Positions 50,548 to 59,446 are shown, numbered from the stretch's first letter. The stretch is DNA of 64,000 nucleotides from Muriiphilus sp048268845 (GCA_048268845.1 JBLWUQ010000002.1:62001-126000); one strand, 5' to 3'. Made by a program: numbers and translations. The notes: generated by a model from the letters alone, not told the origin.

Positions 50548-51849
50548 ATGCCTTCTCTCTCACTGCACGTGGAGCCAGCGGATGCGCTGATCGACGTGGC
50601 GCGCCGGATCACCGTATCCGGCGCGCAACCCGGCGCCATCGTCAGGATCGGGACGCAGACGCTGCGATCCGAAGCGATCTGGACCAGCCGCGCCGATTTT
50701 CTCGCCGATGCTCAGGGCAGGGTCGACCTGAGCCGGGACGCGCCCATTGCGGGTGACTATTCCGGCGTCGCGCCGATGGGCCTGATCTGGTCACAGACCT
50801 GCGCGGACTCTCCGCAGCAGTTCAACCGCGCGACCGACCAGCCGCTCGAAACCGCGATTGTTGCACAATGCTCGGGGGTCGAGACAACCGCGCACATGGT
50901 GCAGCGCCTGCCGGTCGAGGGGGTCAGTCGTCACGAGGTGCGCGAAGACGGCCTTGTCGGCGTGTTGTATCGTCCGCCCGGCTCGGCTCCCGCCCCCGCG
51001 ATCATGATCCTGAACGGGTCGGGCGGCGGTATCAACGAACCGCGCGCGGCGCTCTGGGCGGCGCATGGCTACAACGCGATGGCGCTGGGCTACTTCGGCG
51101 CGCCGGGCCTGCCGCGGTACATCTCCAACACCCCGCTGGAGTATTTTGCAACAGGGTTGGACTGGCTGCGCGCCAACGTGCAGCCGCGCAACGAATTTGT
51201 CGCCGTGACCGGGCAATCACGCGGCGGGGAATTGTCGCTGCTATTGGGCGCGACATTCCCTGAAAAAGTCTCGGCTGTCATCGCATATGTCCCGAGCGCC
51301 TTCGTCCATGGCGGTCAGGCCGCAAGTGATCCGGCAATCGGCCGCGACGGTCCGACCTGGCTGCTGGATGGCAAACCGCTGACCCATATCTGGGACGACA
51401 ACAAGTTCGCCAGCTGGCTGCCCTATGACAACGGCGAGCCTCCGCGCCGCAACAGCCTGGCCATGATGACGGCCCTCGCGGACCCGCAGGCAGTGAAGCG
51501 CGCGCGGATCGCGGTCGAACGGATCGCCGGGCCGGTGATGCTGGTCTCGGGGGGCGATGACGGAGCCTGGCCGTCCGACCTGTTTTCTCTCATGGTGAAG
51601 TCAAGCCTGGAGGCCGCGGGCCATCCCTACCCTGTCGATTGGGTCAACTATCCCGAGGCGGGGCACTCTGTCCTGTTTCCCCATGTTCCAACCACCCGCA
51701 TCGCCTATGCCCACCCGGTAAGCGGTGTCGTCACGACGATGGGGGGCAGCGCATCCGCCAATGCCGAGGCAAACGAGCGCTCCTGGGCAGCGGTTCTGAA
51801 GTGGGTGGAGGAAGCCGAAGCCGCGGTGTCGCAGGCGCGGTCGCAATAG
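50548..51849 (+). CDS. Acyl-CoA thioesterase/BAAT-like alpha/beta hydrolase
   Basis: A 433-residue protein of the acyl-CoA thioesterase / bile acid-CoA:amino acid N-acyltransferase family. Residues about 1-130 form the beta-sandwich Bile_Hydr_Trans domain (VEPADALIDVARRITVSG, WTSRADFLADAQGRVDLSRD) and residues about 200-425 the BAAT_C alpha/beta hydrolase with nucleophile S224 (TGQSRGGELSLLLG), an Asp in VSGGDDGAWPSD and a His in PEAGHSVLFPHVP. The nucleophile is Ser, as in thioesterases, rather than the Cys of mammalian BAAT. ATG 50548 (GGGGCGAGG upstream) is preferred over TTG 50521, which overlaps the receptor gene. As last gene of a peptide-type importer operon it may cleave or form an acyl-amino acid bond. 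Confidence 0.88.
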   Translation: MPSLSLHVEPADALIDVARRITVSGAQPGAIVRIGTQTLRSEAIWTSRADFLADAQGRVDLSRDAPIAGDYSGVAPMGLIWSQTCADSPQQFNRATDQPLETAIVAQCSGVETTAHMVQRLPVEGVSRHEVREDGLVGVLYRPPGSAPAPAIMILNGSGGGINEPRAALWAAHGYNAMALGYFGAPGLPRYISNTPLEYFATGLDWLRANVQPRNEFVAVTGQSRGGELSLLLGATFPEKVSAVIAYVPSAFVHGGQAASDPAIGRDGPTWLLDGKPLTHIWDDNKFASWLPYDNGEPPRRNSLAMMTALADPQAVKRARIAVERIAGPVMLVSGGDDGAWPSDLFSLMVKSSLEAAGHPYPVDWVNYPEAGHSVLFPHVPTTRIAYAHPVSGVVTTMGGSASANAEANERSWAAVLKWVEEAEAAVSQARSQ

Positions 51850-51883
51850 CCGCAGCACCCGGACGCCGATGTCGGTCGCATCC

Positions 51884-52660
51884 TCAGCCGGAAATACCCG
51901 TCGAGGTCTTGGCGGTCGAACCCTCCTGCGACCCCGCTGGTTGCCGGCCCGCGGACCTTGCTTCGGCTGCATCGGTTTCGGTGAGGATCACCGCCTTGAG
52001 ACCCTCCAGCGTGATGCGGTAGTGCTCCTCCAGAAGCGCGCAGGCGCGGTCCGCGTCCTGCTCGAGCACCGCGCCGAGAATCGCCTTGTGTTCGGCGGCC
52101 GCCCCTTCGCGCCTTTGCTTGTTCGGATTGCTGTTCATGGAGAGATTGCGGTAGCGGACGGCCTGGTCCATGAGGCTCGAGCAGAACCCGAGAAGCCAGG
52201 AGGACCCGCAGCGGTCGAGCAGCAGCATGTGGAAATCCTTGTGCCGCTCCTCCCATTGTTCGGAGACCTCGCGCCCCGAATCCTCGGGCAGACGTCGCTG
52301 CGTGCGCGAGAAGCGATGGAAGCTGACGACAAGCTCGTCCTCCCATGCCTCGTCGCCATTGCGCATCGACTCGCGCAACGCCAGCGTCTCGAGCCAGATG
52401 CGGGTCTTCACGAGTTCCTCGAGTTCCGACATCGAGATCGCGGCCACGCAAAACCCGCGGTGGCTCCTGCGGGCGACGAGGCCTTCGGACGACAGGCGGT
52501 TCAATGCCTCGCGCACGGGAACGACGCCGATGCCGTAGCGTTCGGAGATCGCCTCGATCTGCAGGCGTTCGTTCGGAAACAGCTCGCCGTTCAGGATGTC
52601 GCTTCGAATCCTGTCATATGCCTCTTCGGACAGGTTCCTGTATTCCGGCGTGCTGCTCAT
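51884..52660 (-). CDS. GntR-family transcriptional regulator (FCD subfamily)
   Basis: A 258-residue regulator. The winged helix occupies residues about 8-75 (RSDILNGELFPNERLQIEAI, GVVPVREALNRLSSEGLV) and the FCD helical domain residues about 80-225, with Asp/His positions in RHKDFHMLLLDRCGS and AAAEHKAILGAVLEQD. A 30-residue polar tail follows. It is the last gene of a minus-strand operon, 1 nt after the permease stop, and probably controls this transporter and the divergent catabolic genes. Confidence 0.92.
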   Translation of the reverse strand: MSSTPEYRNLSEEAYDRIRSDILNGELFPNERLQIEAISERYGIGVVPVREALNRLSSEGLVARRSHRGFCVAAISMSELEELVKTRIWLETLALRESMRNGDEAWEDELVVSFHRFSRTQRRLPEDSGREVSEQWEERHKDFHMLLLDRCGSSWLLGFCSSLMDQAVRYRNLSMNSNPNKQRREGAAAEHKAILGAVLEQDADRACALLEEHYRITLEGLKAVILTETDAAEARSAGRQPAGSQEGSTAKTSTGISG

Positions 52661-52661
52661 C

Positions 52662-53543
52662 CTAGGCTACTCCTCCGGGTCGGTCGGATTTCTCCCAGAA
52701 TATCAGCCGGCGCTGCATCCACACGACGGTGAAATAAAGCGCAAGGCCCAGGAGGCTGAGATACAGGATCAGGGCAAAGACCCTTGGCGTGTCGAGCTGG
52801 CTTGCCGATTGCCGGATCAGGGCGCCGAAGCCTTTGCCGCCGCCCAGAAACTCGCCCATGATCGCCCCCGCCATGACCCCGACAGACGCGATCTTGAGGC
52901 CGGTGAAGATGTAAGGCAGGCCGGTCGGCAGTTTGAGCCGGATCAGCGTCTGCATCCGCGAGGCTCCCATCGACTTGAACAGCATGCGCTCGTTCTCGGA
53001 CGCAGCATACAGGCCCGCGGCGGTCGCGACAACGATCGGGAAGGTCGCGATGAATGCGGCCAGCGCGACCTTGGAGCTGATGCCGAAGCCCAGCCAGGCG
53101 ATGAACAGCGGGGCAAACGCGACCTTCGGCATCGTGTCGATGGCCACAAGGTAGGGCATCACCGCGCGCTCGCCGAACTTGGTTTCGCCCACCAGCACCC
53201 CCAGGGAAAAGCCGATCGCGACGGCGATGAGAAAGGCGTAGAAGACCGTGAGCGTCGTCGTCCAGATCGCGTCCAGCATGTAGCCGGCGGAGATCAGGTT
53301 CTGCCCCACGAAGCCCAGGTCGGCCAGCGTTTCCGCGGGCGTGGGCAGGATGATTGCCGACACCCACCCCATGCGCGTGACCAGATCCCAGATGCCGACG
53401 ACCACGACGAAAAGGAAGATCATCGCGACACTGCGCGGGATGCGGTCGATCAGGGCCTCATGTTCGACCCAGACGGTGTCCACGCCGCTGTCCCCGGTTG
53501 CGCCGGGGGTGTTCGCCATGGTCTCGGCTTGGGTGTCGGTCAT
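52662..53543 (-). CDS. ABC permease, TauC/SsuC-type
   Basis: A 293-residue inner-membrane permease of the nitrate/taurine/sulfonate/pyrimidine-precursor importer group. It has six helices, GVSAIILPTPAETLADLGFV near the start, and the conserved cytoplasmic loop KSMGASRMQTLIRLKLPTGL followed by PYIFTGLKIASVGVMAGA. ATG 53543 overlaps the ATPase stop by 4 bp. Confidence 0.92.
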   Translation of the reverse strand: MTDTQAETMANTPGATGDSGVDTVWVEHEALIDRIPRSVAMIFLFVVVVGIWDLVTRMGWVSAIILPTPAETLADLGFVGQNLISAGYMLDAIWTTTLTVFYAFLIAVAIGFSLGVLVGETKFGERAVMPYLVAIDTMPKVAFAPLFIAWLGFGISSKVALAAFIATFPIVVATAAGLYAASENERMLFKSMGASRMQTLIRLKLPTGLPYIFTGLKIASVGVMAGAIMGEFLGGGKGFGALIRQSASQLDTPRVFALILYLSLLGLALYFTVVWMQRRLIFWEKSDRPGGVA

Positions 53544-54355
53544 TCGTAGGCTTCCTTTCCCAGCAGGCCGCGGATATGGGCCACGATCTCGCCGAAACGC
53601 GGCGTATTGATCATTTCAAGCGTGCGCGGCCGGGGCAAGTCGATCCGGACATCCTCGACGATATGGCCCGGTCGGGCCTTCATCACCAGAATCCGGTCGG
53701 ACAGGATCACGGCCTCGGCCAGCGAATGGGTGACGAGAAATGTCGTGGCCTCGCGCTCGCGGCAGATGCGCTGAAGCTCCATGTTCATGAAATCACGGGT
53801 CAATTCGTCGAGCGCAGAAAACGGTTCGTCCAGCAGCAGCATGGCCGGATCGGACACCAGCATCCGGCAGATGGAGGCGCGCTGCGCCATGCCGCCGGAA
53901 AGCTCGCCGGGATACACATTGGCAAAGTCCCCGAGCCCGACCAGTTCCAGCAGGTCCATCGCCTTCGCGCGCGCCGCCCGCGCAGCACCACGCCCCTCGC
54001 GGATCTCGATGGGCAGGACGACATTCTCGATCGTGGTCTTCCAGCGCAACAGCGTCGCCTGCTGGAACATCATCCCGATATCGGGACGAGGACCAACCAC
54101 AGGTCGGCCCTCCAGCACCACGCGTCCGGTGGTGGGCGGCATCAGCCCGGCCATGATCTTGAGCAGGGTCGACTTGCCACAGCCCGACGAGCCGATCACC
54201 GATACGAACTCCCCCTTGCGAATGGTGAGATGGACGTCGTCGAGGGCCACGAGATTGTTGCGGGCATAGGTCTTGGACAACCGCTCGATCTGGTAGACCG
54301 GCCGCGCCTCCGACGCGGCCGGCACTGGTCCCACGGGATGGGTCTCAGCCATCAT
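53540..54355 (-). CDS. ABC ATPase, TauB/SsuB-type
   Basis: A 271-residue ATP-binding protein. Walker A is GSSGCGKSTLLKI, the Q-loop FQQATLLRWKT, the signature LSGGMAQRASICRML and Walker B LLLDEPFSALDELTR, with the switch His in FLVTHSLAEAV. This pattern is characteristic of TauB/SsuB/NrtD-type ATPases. ATG 54355 (or 54352) lies 2 nt after the receptor stop. Confidence 0.93.
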   Translation of the reverse strand: MMAETHPVGPVPAASEARPVYQIERLSKTYARNNLVALDDVHLTIRKGEFVSVIGSSGCGKSTLLKIMAGLMPPTTGRVVLEGRPVVGPRPDIGMMFQQATLLRWKTTIENVVLPIEIREGRGAARAARAKAMDLLELVGLGDFANVYPGELSGGMAQRASICRMLVSDPAMLLLDEPFSALDELTRDFMNMELQRICREREATTFLVTHSLAEAVILSDRILVMKARPGHIVEDVRIDLPRPRTLEMINTPRFGEIVAHIRGLLGKEAYE

Positions 54356-54357
54356 GC

Positions 54358-55389
54358 TCAGGCATTCCAGTCCGGCACGAACTCGTTCGTGTAGACCGAT
54401 GCGAGGTCGGCAATCGGAGCGGAAAGCGCACCGGATGCGACGGCGGAATCGTGGATCGCCTGCCAATGCTCGGGCGGCTGGTAGCCGTAGCCCTTGTCGA
54501 TGAAGGCGTCCGTCGGGGTCATCCGGCCCAGAGCGCCGTCGAAAAGCGACGACGCGTAGTCCTGTTCGCCCTCCTGCGGGTTGCCAGCGGCACAATGCGC
54601 AAGGCATTTCTCCTTGTTCGCCGGGTCCGACGCGAAGCGCGTTGCGCGCACCAGGGCGCGGCCGAATTTCGGCGCGAGGTCGGGCATGGCGGCCATCTGG
54701 CTTTCAAGCATCGCGATGCCGTTGCCGAAGAAGCCGAGATAGGCCTCGGGCGTGATCTCCTTCAGCTTGAGGCCGCGCGCCGCAAGGATCGCGGCGTCCG
54801 AGACGGCCCCGGCATAGGAGCTGACCTCGTCGCGCAGGAACGCAACCGCAGCGGTGCCGCCATCGCCCACCGGGAGATAGGTGAAATCGGTGCCCTCGTT
54901 CAGTCCGAGGTCCGACATGATCGCACGGGTGAAGGACACTTCCGCACCGTCGGCGGTTCCCACACCAATGACGGTGCCGGCAAGATCGGCCGGTGTGGCA
55001 TAATCGCTGTCTTCCTTCACGAGAAGGCCGAAGACCGATTTCGGGTAGAGGTTGTAGAGGAACTTCGCGTCCACGCCGCGGGCGCGCGCGCCGAGCGTCG
55101 GCCCCGGCCCGGGTGCGCCGATATGCGCCTGCCCGGCGGTCATGGCCTGCAGCACCGCGGACGACCCGTCGATCGCCTCGAGCGTCATGCTGAGGCCGTC
55201 CTCCTCGAAATAACCTTCTCCGACCGCGACCCAATAGGGCATCCAGGTCAGGGCCGAGGGGTTCGGCACCGCGAAGGTGATCGCTGTCTGCGCGCGCAAG
55301 ATGGACGGCGCGCCAATCGCAGCCGCAGCCATCCCGCCCAACGTCAAGGCGCCGAACTTTCGGCGGGACACATGTGTAGTCGTTCTCAT
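54358..55389 (-). CDS. ABC substrate-binding protein, NMT1/THI5-like, with Tat signal
   Basis: A 343-residue receptor. The N-terminus has a twin-arginine signal (VSRRKFGALTLGGMAAAAIG, cleavage near ILRAQ). The mature part has MPYWVAVGEGYFEEDGLSMT, LQAMTAGQAHIGAPGPGPT and VIGVGTADGAEVSFTRAI, as in SsuA/TauA/ThiY-like receptors for sulfonates, thiamine precursors and aromatic acids. Tat export means it folds in the cytoplasm first. ATG 55389 follows GGAGG at 8 nt. It heads the minus-strand operon receptor-ATPase-permease-regulator. Confidence 0.9.
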   Translation of the reverse strand: MRTTTHVSRRKFGALTLGGMAAAAIGAPSILRAQTAITFAVPNPSALTWMPYWVAVGEGYFEEDGLSMTLEAIDGSSAVLQAMTAGQAHIGAPGPGPTLGARARGVDAKFLYNLYPKSVFGLLVKEDSDYATPADLAGTVIGVGTADGAEVSFTRAIMSDLGLNEGTDFTYLPVGDGGTAAVAFLRDEVSSYAGAVSDAAILAARGLKLKEITPEAYLGFFGNGIAMLESQMAAMPDLAPKFGRALVRATRFASDPANKEKCLAHCAAGNPQEGEQDYASSLFDGALGRMTPTDAFIDKGYGYQPPEHWQAIHDSAVASGALSAPIADLASVYTNEFVPDWNA

Positions 55390-55478
55390 CTGGTTGTCCT
55401 CCCTGGACATTCCTGGCCGATGGTTTTCGGGGGCGATCTTGCTGAACACTCCCCTCGGACGAGCCTATATGATTCCCA

Positions 55479-55501
55479 CTTGATCTCCAAATAATATATC
55501 A
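55479..55501. promoter_or_regulatory. AT-rich inverted repeat in the divergent control region
   Basis: TTGAT (55479-55483) and ATCAA (55497-55501) form an inverted repeat around an AT-rich centre in the 238-bp gap between the Tat-exported receptor (-) and the FAH-family gene (+). A second pair, TCCAAAT (55485-55491) and ATTTGGA (55530-55536), overlaps it. Both are candidate operators for the FCD-type GntR protein of this locus. Confidence 0.4.
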
Positions 55502-55627
55502 AAGAGGTTTTTAGGGGTTTTCATATCTTGATTTGGAAGCGGATTCGCGAAATCCTGACATCATCGCGAGTCGCCACTCCGGCGGGTCCACAGGACCGAC
55601 ACCAGATTCAATCGAGGAAACATATCC

Positions 55628-56326
55628 ATGGTCACCTATGCCGTCCCACCGCCGCCCCAGGCGCAACTCGACATCGCGGGCTCGGACGAGAAATTCCCGG
55701 TCCGGCGCATCTACTGCATCGGCAAGAACTACCTCGCCCATATCCGCGAGATGGAGCAGGACGAGCGTGACCCGCCGGTGGTCTTCATGAAGCCGTCGGA
55801 TGCCATCGTGCCGAACGGCGGCGAAATTCCCTATCCGGTCTTCACCAATAATTTCCACTACGAGTGCGAGCTTGTCGTCGCGCTGAAATCGGGCGGCTAC
55901 AACATCTCCGAGGCCGACGCCGCGTCGCACATCTTCGGCTATGCGGTCGGGCTCGACATGACCCGCCGCGACCATCAGGCGGCCGCGCTGGCCAAGGGGC
56001 TTCCCTGGGAGGTCACGAAGGGCTTCGACAAGTCGGCGCCGGTCGGGCCGATCAGCCGGGTCGAGGATACCGGGGTGATGACCACCGGGCATGTGCGGCT
56101 GAAGGTCAACGGCGAGGTCAAGCAGGACGCCGACATTTCGCTGCTGATCTGGAAGATCGACGAGATCATCGCCAAACTGTCCGAGCAGTATGAGCTCAAG
56201 GCCGGCGATATCATCATGACGGGCACGCCGGCCGGTGTCGGTGCGGTGGTCACGGGCGATGTGCTCGATTGCTCGGTCGACGGCCTCGGCGACATGCAGG
56301 TGCGGATCGGGGCGCCCGCCGCGTGA
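55628..56326 (+). CDS. Fumarylacetoacetate hydrolase (FAH) family enzyme
   Basis: A 232-residue FAH-fold protein, the length of acylpyruvate hydrolases and 2-oxo-acid hydratases/decarboxylases. Features are IYCIGKNYLAHIREM, metal-binding ECELVVAL, GYAVGLDMTRRD, WEVTKGFDKSAPVGPI and the closing IIMTGTPAGVGAVVTGD. It would cleave or hydrate a beta-diketo or 2-oxo acid. First of four plus-strand genes; its stop overlaps the next GTG by 4 bp. Confidence 0.92.
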   Translation: MVTYAVPPPPQAQLDIAGSDEKFPVRRIYCIGKNYLAHIREMEQDERDPPVVFMKPSDAIVPNGGEIPYPVFTNNFHYECELVVALKSGGYNISEADAASHIFGYAVGLDMTRRDHQAAALAKGLPWEVTKGFDKSAPVGPISRVEDTGVMTTGHVRLKVNGEVKQDADISLLIWKIDEIIAKLSEQYELKAGDIIMTGTPAGVGAVVTGDVLDCSVDGLGDMQVRIGAPAA

Positions 56327-56940
56327 CCATCGCCGCGCGCCTCGCTGCCCTCGGCACGGCGACCCTGGGGGAAGCGGCGGATGACGCCCGCCTGCCCAAG
56401 GTCCGCCTGCGGCCGATCGCGCCGGGGATGCGGCTCGCAGGCCCGGCAAGGACGGTGCGCTGTCTGCCCGGCGACAACCTCGCGCTGCACCGCGCCATCG
56501 CCGTGGCGGATGCGGGCGATGTCCTCGTGGTCGACTATGGCGGCAGCATCGACAGCGGCCCGTTCGGAGAAATCATGGCGCTCGCCTGCCAGCTTCGCGG
56601 GATCGCCGGGCTGGTGATCGACGGCGCGGTGCGCGACAGTGAACAGATCGCGGCACTGGGTTTTCCCGTCTTTTCGCGCGACCTTAACATCCGCGGCACG
56701 ACCAAGCGCGATCCGGGCGCGATCGACGTCCCGCTCGAGATCGGCGGGGTGCAGGTCTTGCCCGGCGACATGGTAGTTGCCGATTCCGACGCCATCCTCG
56801 TGCTGCCCTCCGCGACGGTCGGTGCGGCGCTCACGGCAGGCGAAGCGCGCGTGGCCGCAGAGGCACGCATGATGGAACGCCTGCGGGCGGGCGAGACGAC
56901 CCTTTCGATACTCGGACTGGACAGGGAGGACGCGACATGA
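56323..56940 (+). CDS. RraA-family protein (HMG/CHA aldolase-like)
   Basis: A 205-residue protein of the RraA/4-hydroxy-4-methyl-2-oxoglutarate aldolase family. Typical positions are RTVRCLPGDNLALHRAIAVA, DVLVVDYGG, GPFGEIMALACQLRGIAGLV, IDGAVRDSEQI and LPGDMVVADSDAILVLP. The GxDNL and DGxxRD residues place a divalent metal and a 2-oxoacid, consistent with aldolase or oxaloacetate decarboxylase activity rather than RNase regulation. The GTG at 56323 overlaps the FAH stop (GTGA). Confidence 0.9.
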   Translation: MTIAARLAALGTATLGEAADDARLPKVRLRPIAPGMRLAGPARTVRCLPGDNLALHRAIAVADAGDVLVVDYGGSIDSGPFGEIMALACQLRGIAGLVIDGAVRDSEQIAALGFPVFSRDLNIRGTTKRDPGAIDVPLEIGGVQVLPGDMVVADSDAILVLPSATVGAALTAGEARVAAEARMMERLRAGETTLSILGLDREDAT

Positions 56941-57803
56941 CGACACTTGCGATCATGGGCACGGGGCGGATGGGCACGGCGTTTGCCAGGCGCCTGATCG
57001 AGGTCGGCCAGCCGGTCATGGTCTGGAACAGGACGGCCGCGAATACGGCGGCGGCTGTGGCTGCCGGGGCGACGCTGGCGCCTGACATCGCGACGGCCGC
57101 CGCCGCCGATGTGATCCTCATCTCGCTGACCAACGCCGCGGCGGTCGGGGAGGTGAGTGCGCAACTGATCGAGGCGGGCATTGCCGGCAAGCTTGTCATC
57201 GACCTGTCGACCCTTCTGCCGGACGAAACCGAGGCAATCGCCGCAGAGATCGTCGCCGAGGGCGCCGATTTCGTCGAATGTCCCGTGGGCGGCACGGTCG
57301 GCCCGGCGCTGAAAGGCATGCTTCTGGGGATGGCAGGCGGGACCGAAACGGCCTTCGCCCGCGCAAAACCCGTCCTCGACCACCTGTGCAAACGCGTCGA
57401 ACACCTTGGCCCTGCCGGCACCGGCGCGCGCATGAAGCTGGCGGTGAACCTGCCGCTGGCGATCTACTGGAAGACGCTGGCCGAGGCGCTGACGATGCTG
57501 GCCGGGTCCGGCATCCCGGCGGATATGGCGATCTCGATCATTGCGGACAGTTCCGCCGGGCCGACCGTCCTCAAGAACCGCGCACAGGTCGTGATCGACA
57601 CCCTGAACGGCACCGATCAGCCGGGCACCTTCGATATCGCCGGGCTTGCCAAGGATCTCGACCTTGCATTGCAGCAGGCGGCGTTGTCCCGACGCTCGAT
57701 GCCCCTGTCGGAGGCGACGCGGAAAAGCTATGCCGAGGCGCTGGCGGCCGGTCTGGGACGGTTCGACGGCGCCAGCCTGACCCGTCACCTGTCAGGCGAT
57801 TGA
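56937..57803 (+). CDS. 3-hydroxyisobutyrate/2-hydroxy-3-oxopropionate dehydrogenase-like reductase
   Basis: A 288-residue beta-hydroxyacid dehydrogenase. The N-terminal NAD(P) motif is LAIMGTGRMGTAFARRL, the substrate motif is VECPVGGTVGPALKGMLLGM, and the catalytic Lys is in GTGARMKLAVNLPLAI. The arginine in MVWNRTAANT after the second strand favours NADP. ATG 56937 overlaps the RraA stop. With FAH and RraA homologs it may handle a short hydroxy- or oxoacid, e.g. tartronate semialdehyde, released upstream. Confidence 0.9.
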   Translation: MTTLAIMGTGRMGTAFARRLIEVGQPVMVWNRTAANTAAAVAAGATLAPDIATAAAADVILISLTNAAAVGEVSAQLIEAGIAGKLVIDLSTLLPDETEAIAAEIVAEGADFVECPVGGTVGPALKGMLLGMAGGTETAFARAKPVLDHLCKRVEHLGPAGTGARMKLAVNLPLAIYWKTLAEALTMLAGSGIPADMAISIIADSSAGPTVLKNRAQVVIDTLNGTDQPGTFDIAGLAKDLDLALQQAALSRRSMPLSEATRKSYAEALAAGLGRFDGASLTRHLSGD

Positions 57804-57804
57804 T

Positions 57805-58635
57805 GTGGGCGCGCTGTCCGATCCGATGACGGTGGCCACGTTGATCGCCGCGCTCATCGCAGCCGGCGCGGCCATCGGCTTTCTTGCCGGGCTGTTCGGC
57901 GTGGGCGGCGGCGCCATTTCGGTGCCGATCTTCTACGAGCTTTTCGGCGCGCTCGGCTATCCGCCCGAAGTCGCGATGCCGGTCGCCGTCGGCACCTCGC
58001 TGGCGGTCATTGTCCCGACGTCCATCAGCTCAACCCGAGGGCACCACAAACGCGGCACGGTTGACCTCGATGTGCTTCGCATCTGGGCGCTGCCCATCCT
58101 GCTTGGCGTCGGTCTCGGGGCGGTGATCGCGCGTTTCGCCGCGCCCCTGGTGTTCCAGGCGGCGTTTGTCGTGGTCGCGCTGATCATCGCGGTGAAGATG
58201 CTGACCGGCGGCAAGGGCTGGCGGTTGCGACAGACGCTGCCCGGTGCGCTGGTGATGCGACTGAGCGGCCTCGCGATCGGCCTCGTCTCGGCGATCATGG
58301 GCATCGGCGGCGGCGCCATTTCCAACCTCTTTCTGACGCTCAACGGCGTGCCGATACACCGGGCGGTTTCGACCTCGGCGGGTGTCGGCGTCCTGATCGC
58401 CATTCCCGGAACGATCGGATACATCCTTGCGGGCCTGGGCAAGGTGGATCTGCCGCCCGGTTCGCTCGGTTTCGTCTCGCTCATCACCTTCGCGCTGACG
58501 ATACCCACCTCTCTCGTGACCACGCGGTTCGGGATCAGGCTCGCGCATTACCTGTCGCGCCGCGCGCTGGAGATCGCCTTCGGGGGGTTCCTTCTGCTGG
58601 TCGCCGCCCGCTTTTTCTGGGCCATCGTCGGCTGA
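57805..58635 (+). CDS. TSUP-family permease (TauE/SafE)
   Basis: A 276-residue membrane protein with about eight helices and the two internal repeats marked by GLFGVGGGAISVPIFYELF and IMGIGGGAISNLFLTLNG. TSUP proteins export sulfite, sulfoacetate or other small organic anions. The start is GTG 57805 (1 nt after the previous stop) or ATG 57826. Beside a TauABC-type importer it could exit sulfite from a sulfonate substrate, but no desulfonating enzyme is seen. Confidence 0.9.
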   Translation: MGALSDPMTVATLIAALIAAGAAIGFLAGLFGVGGGAISVPIFYELFGALGYPPEVAMPVAVGTSLAVIVPTSISSTRGHHKRGTVDLDVLRIWALPILLGVGLGAVIARFAAPLVFQAAFVVVALIIAVKMLTGGKGWRLRQTLPGALVMRLSGLAIGLVSAIMGIGGGAISNLFLTLNGVPIHRAVSTSAGVGVLIAIPGTIGYILAGLGKVDLPPGSLGFVSLITFALTIPTSLVTTRFGIRLAHYLSRRALEIAFGGFLLLVAARFFWAIVG

Positions 58636-58677
58636 GGGCTTCGCCCATTCGTGACGTCGCAGCCGGATTGAAGGCTG

Positions 58678-59343
58678 TCAGTCCGCGCCGGTGAGCACCG
58701 ACCGCCCGTCCACGCGCCACTCCGGCAACCCACCCTCGAGGCGACGCGCGTTGAAGCCTTGCTTGCGCAGGGCGGCGACCGCCTGATGCGCGTAGACGCA
58801 ATAGGGTCCCCGGCAATAGGCCACGATCTCGGCGCCCGGATCAAGCGAGGGGACGATGCGTTCAAGCTCGGCCAGCGCGGCATTTCGTGCGCCCGGAATG
58901 TGCCCTGCGGCGTATTCGTCGGCGGGCCTGACGTCGAGAACCGTCACCGATCCTTCGGCCAGCCGGGCGGCCAGATCCTCGCGGCTGATCGGCTCGGGGG
59001 CCGCCTCGCCACCCGAGAGGCCGCGCAGGATGCGCTCGACCTCTGCCAGGTTGCGCTCGGCCACGACGCGCAGCAGGTCCATCAGCGCCAGCGTCTTTGC
59101 GTCGGTCAGCCGGTAGATCACCGCCTTGCCGTCGCGACGGCTGGTGACCAGCGCAGCGCGGCGCAACTGCTGCAGATGTTGCGAGCAGTTCGCGGTGGTG
59201 AGGCCGGTCTTTTCCGCCAGTGCTTCCACGCCCCGCTCTCCCTGCGCCAATTGTTCGAGGATCATCAGGCGCGCGGGCGCGGACAGGGCGCGGGCGACCA
59301 GGGCGTATTCCTCGAGCAGGGCGGTCTTGGGGCTGATTGACAT
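58678..59343 (-). CDS. ArsR-family regulator fused to a rhodanese domain
   Basis: A 221-residue fusion. Residues about 10-90 form an ArsR winged helix (ALSAPARLMILEQLAQGERG, TTANCSQHLQQLRRAALV), with C53 in the recognition helix. Residues about 125-220 form a rhodanese domain (SVTVLDVRPADEYAAGHIPG) with C177 and C182 in VAYCRGPYCVYA. Such fusions are thought to sense reactive sulfur or redox state through the rhodanese Cys. ATG 59343 is used rather than GTG 59358. It is divergent from a membrane hydroxylase and MFS gene, with an inverted repeat in between. Confidence 0.92.
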   Translation of the reverse strand: MSISPKTALLEEYALVARALSAPARLMILEQLAQGERGVEALAEKTGLTTANCSQHLQQLRRAALVTSRRDGKAVIYRLTDAKTLALMDLLRVVAERNLAEVERILRGLSGGEAAPEPISREDLAARLAEGSVTVLDVRPADEYAAGHIPGARNAALAELERIVPSLDPGAEIVAYCRGPYCVYAHQAVAALRKQGFNARRLEGGLPEWRVDGRSVLTGAD

Positions 59344-59366
59344 CGGGTCACTCCGCACGATACATC

Positions 59367-59386
59367 ATTCAAGTGATAGATTGAAT
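59367..59386. promoter_or_regulatory. ATTCAA-N8-TTGAAT inverted repeat, likely ArsR operator
   Basis: ATTCAA (59367-59372) and TTGAAT (59381-59386) form a perfect inverted repeat with an 8-bp centre in the 103-bp divergent gap. AT-rich repeats of this form are the usual operators of ArsR/SmtB proteins, so control of both directions is likely. Confidence 0.65.
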
Positions 59387-59446
59387 AATAGCGACTCCAT
59401 CGCGCCCCACAACCCTGAAACCCACTGTCTCCGAGTTCCGCCAGTC

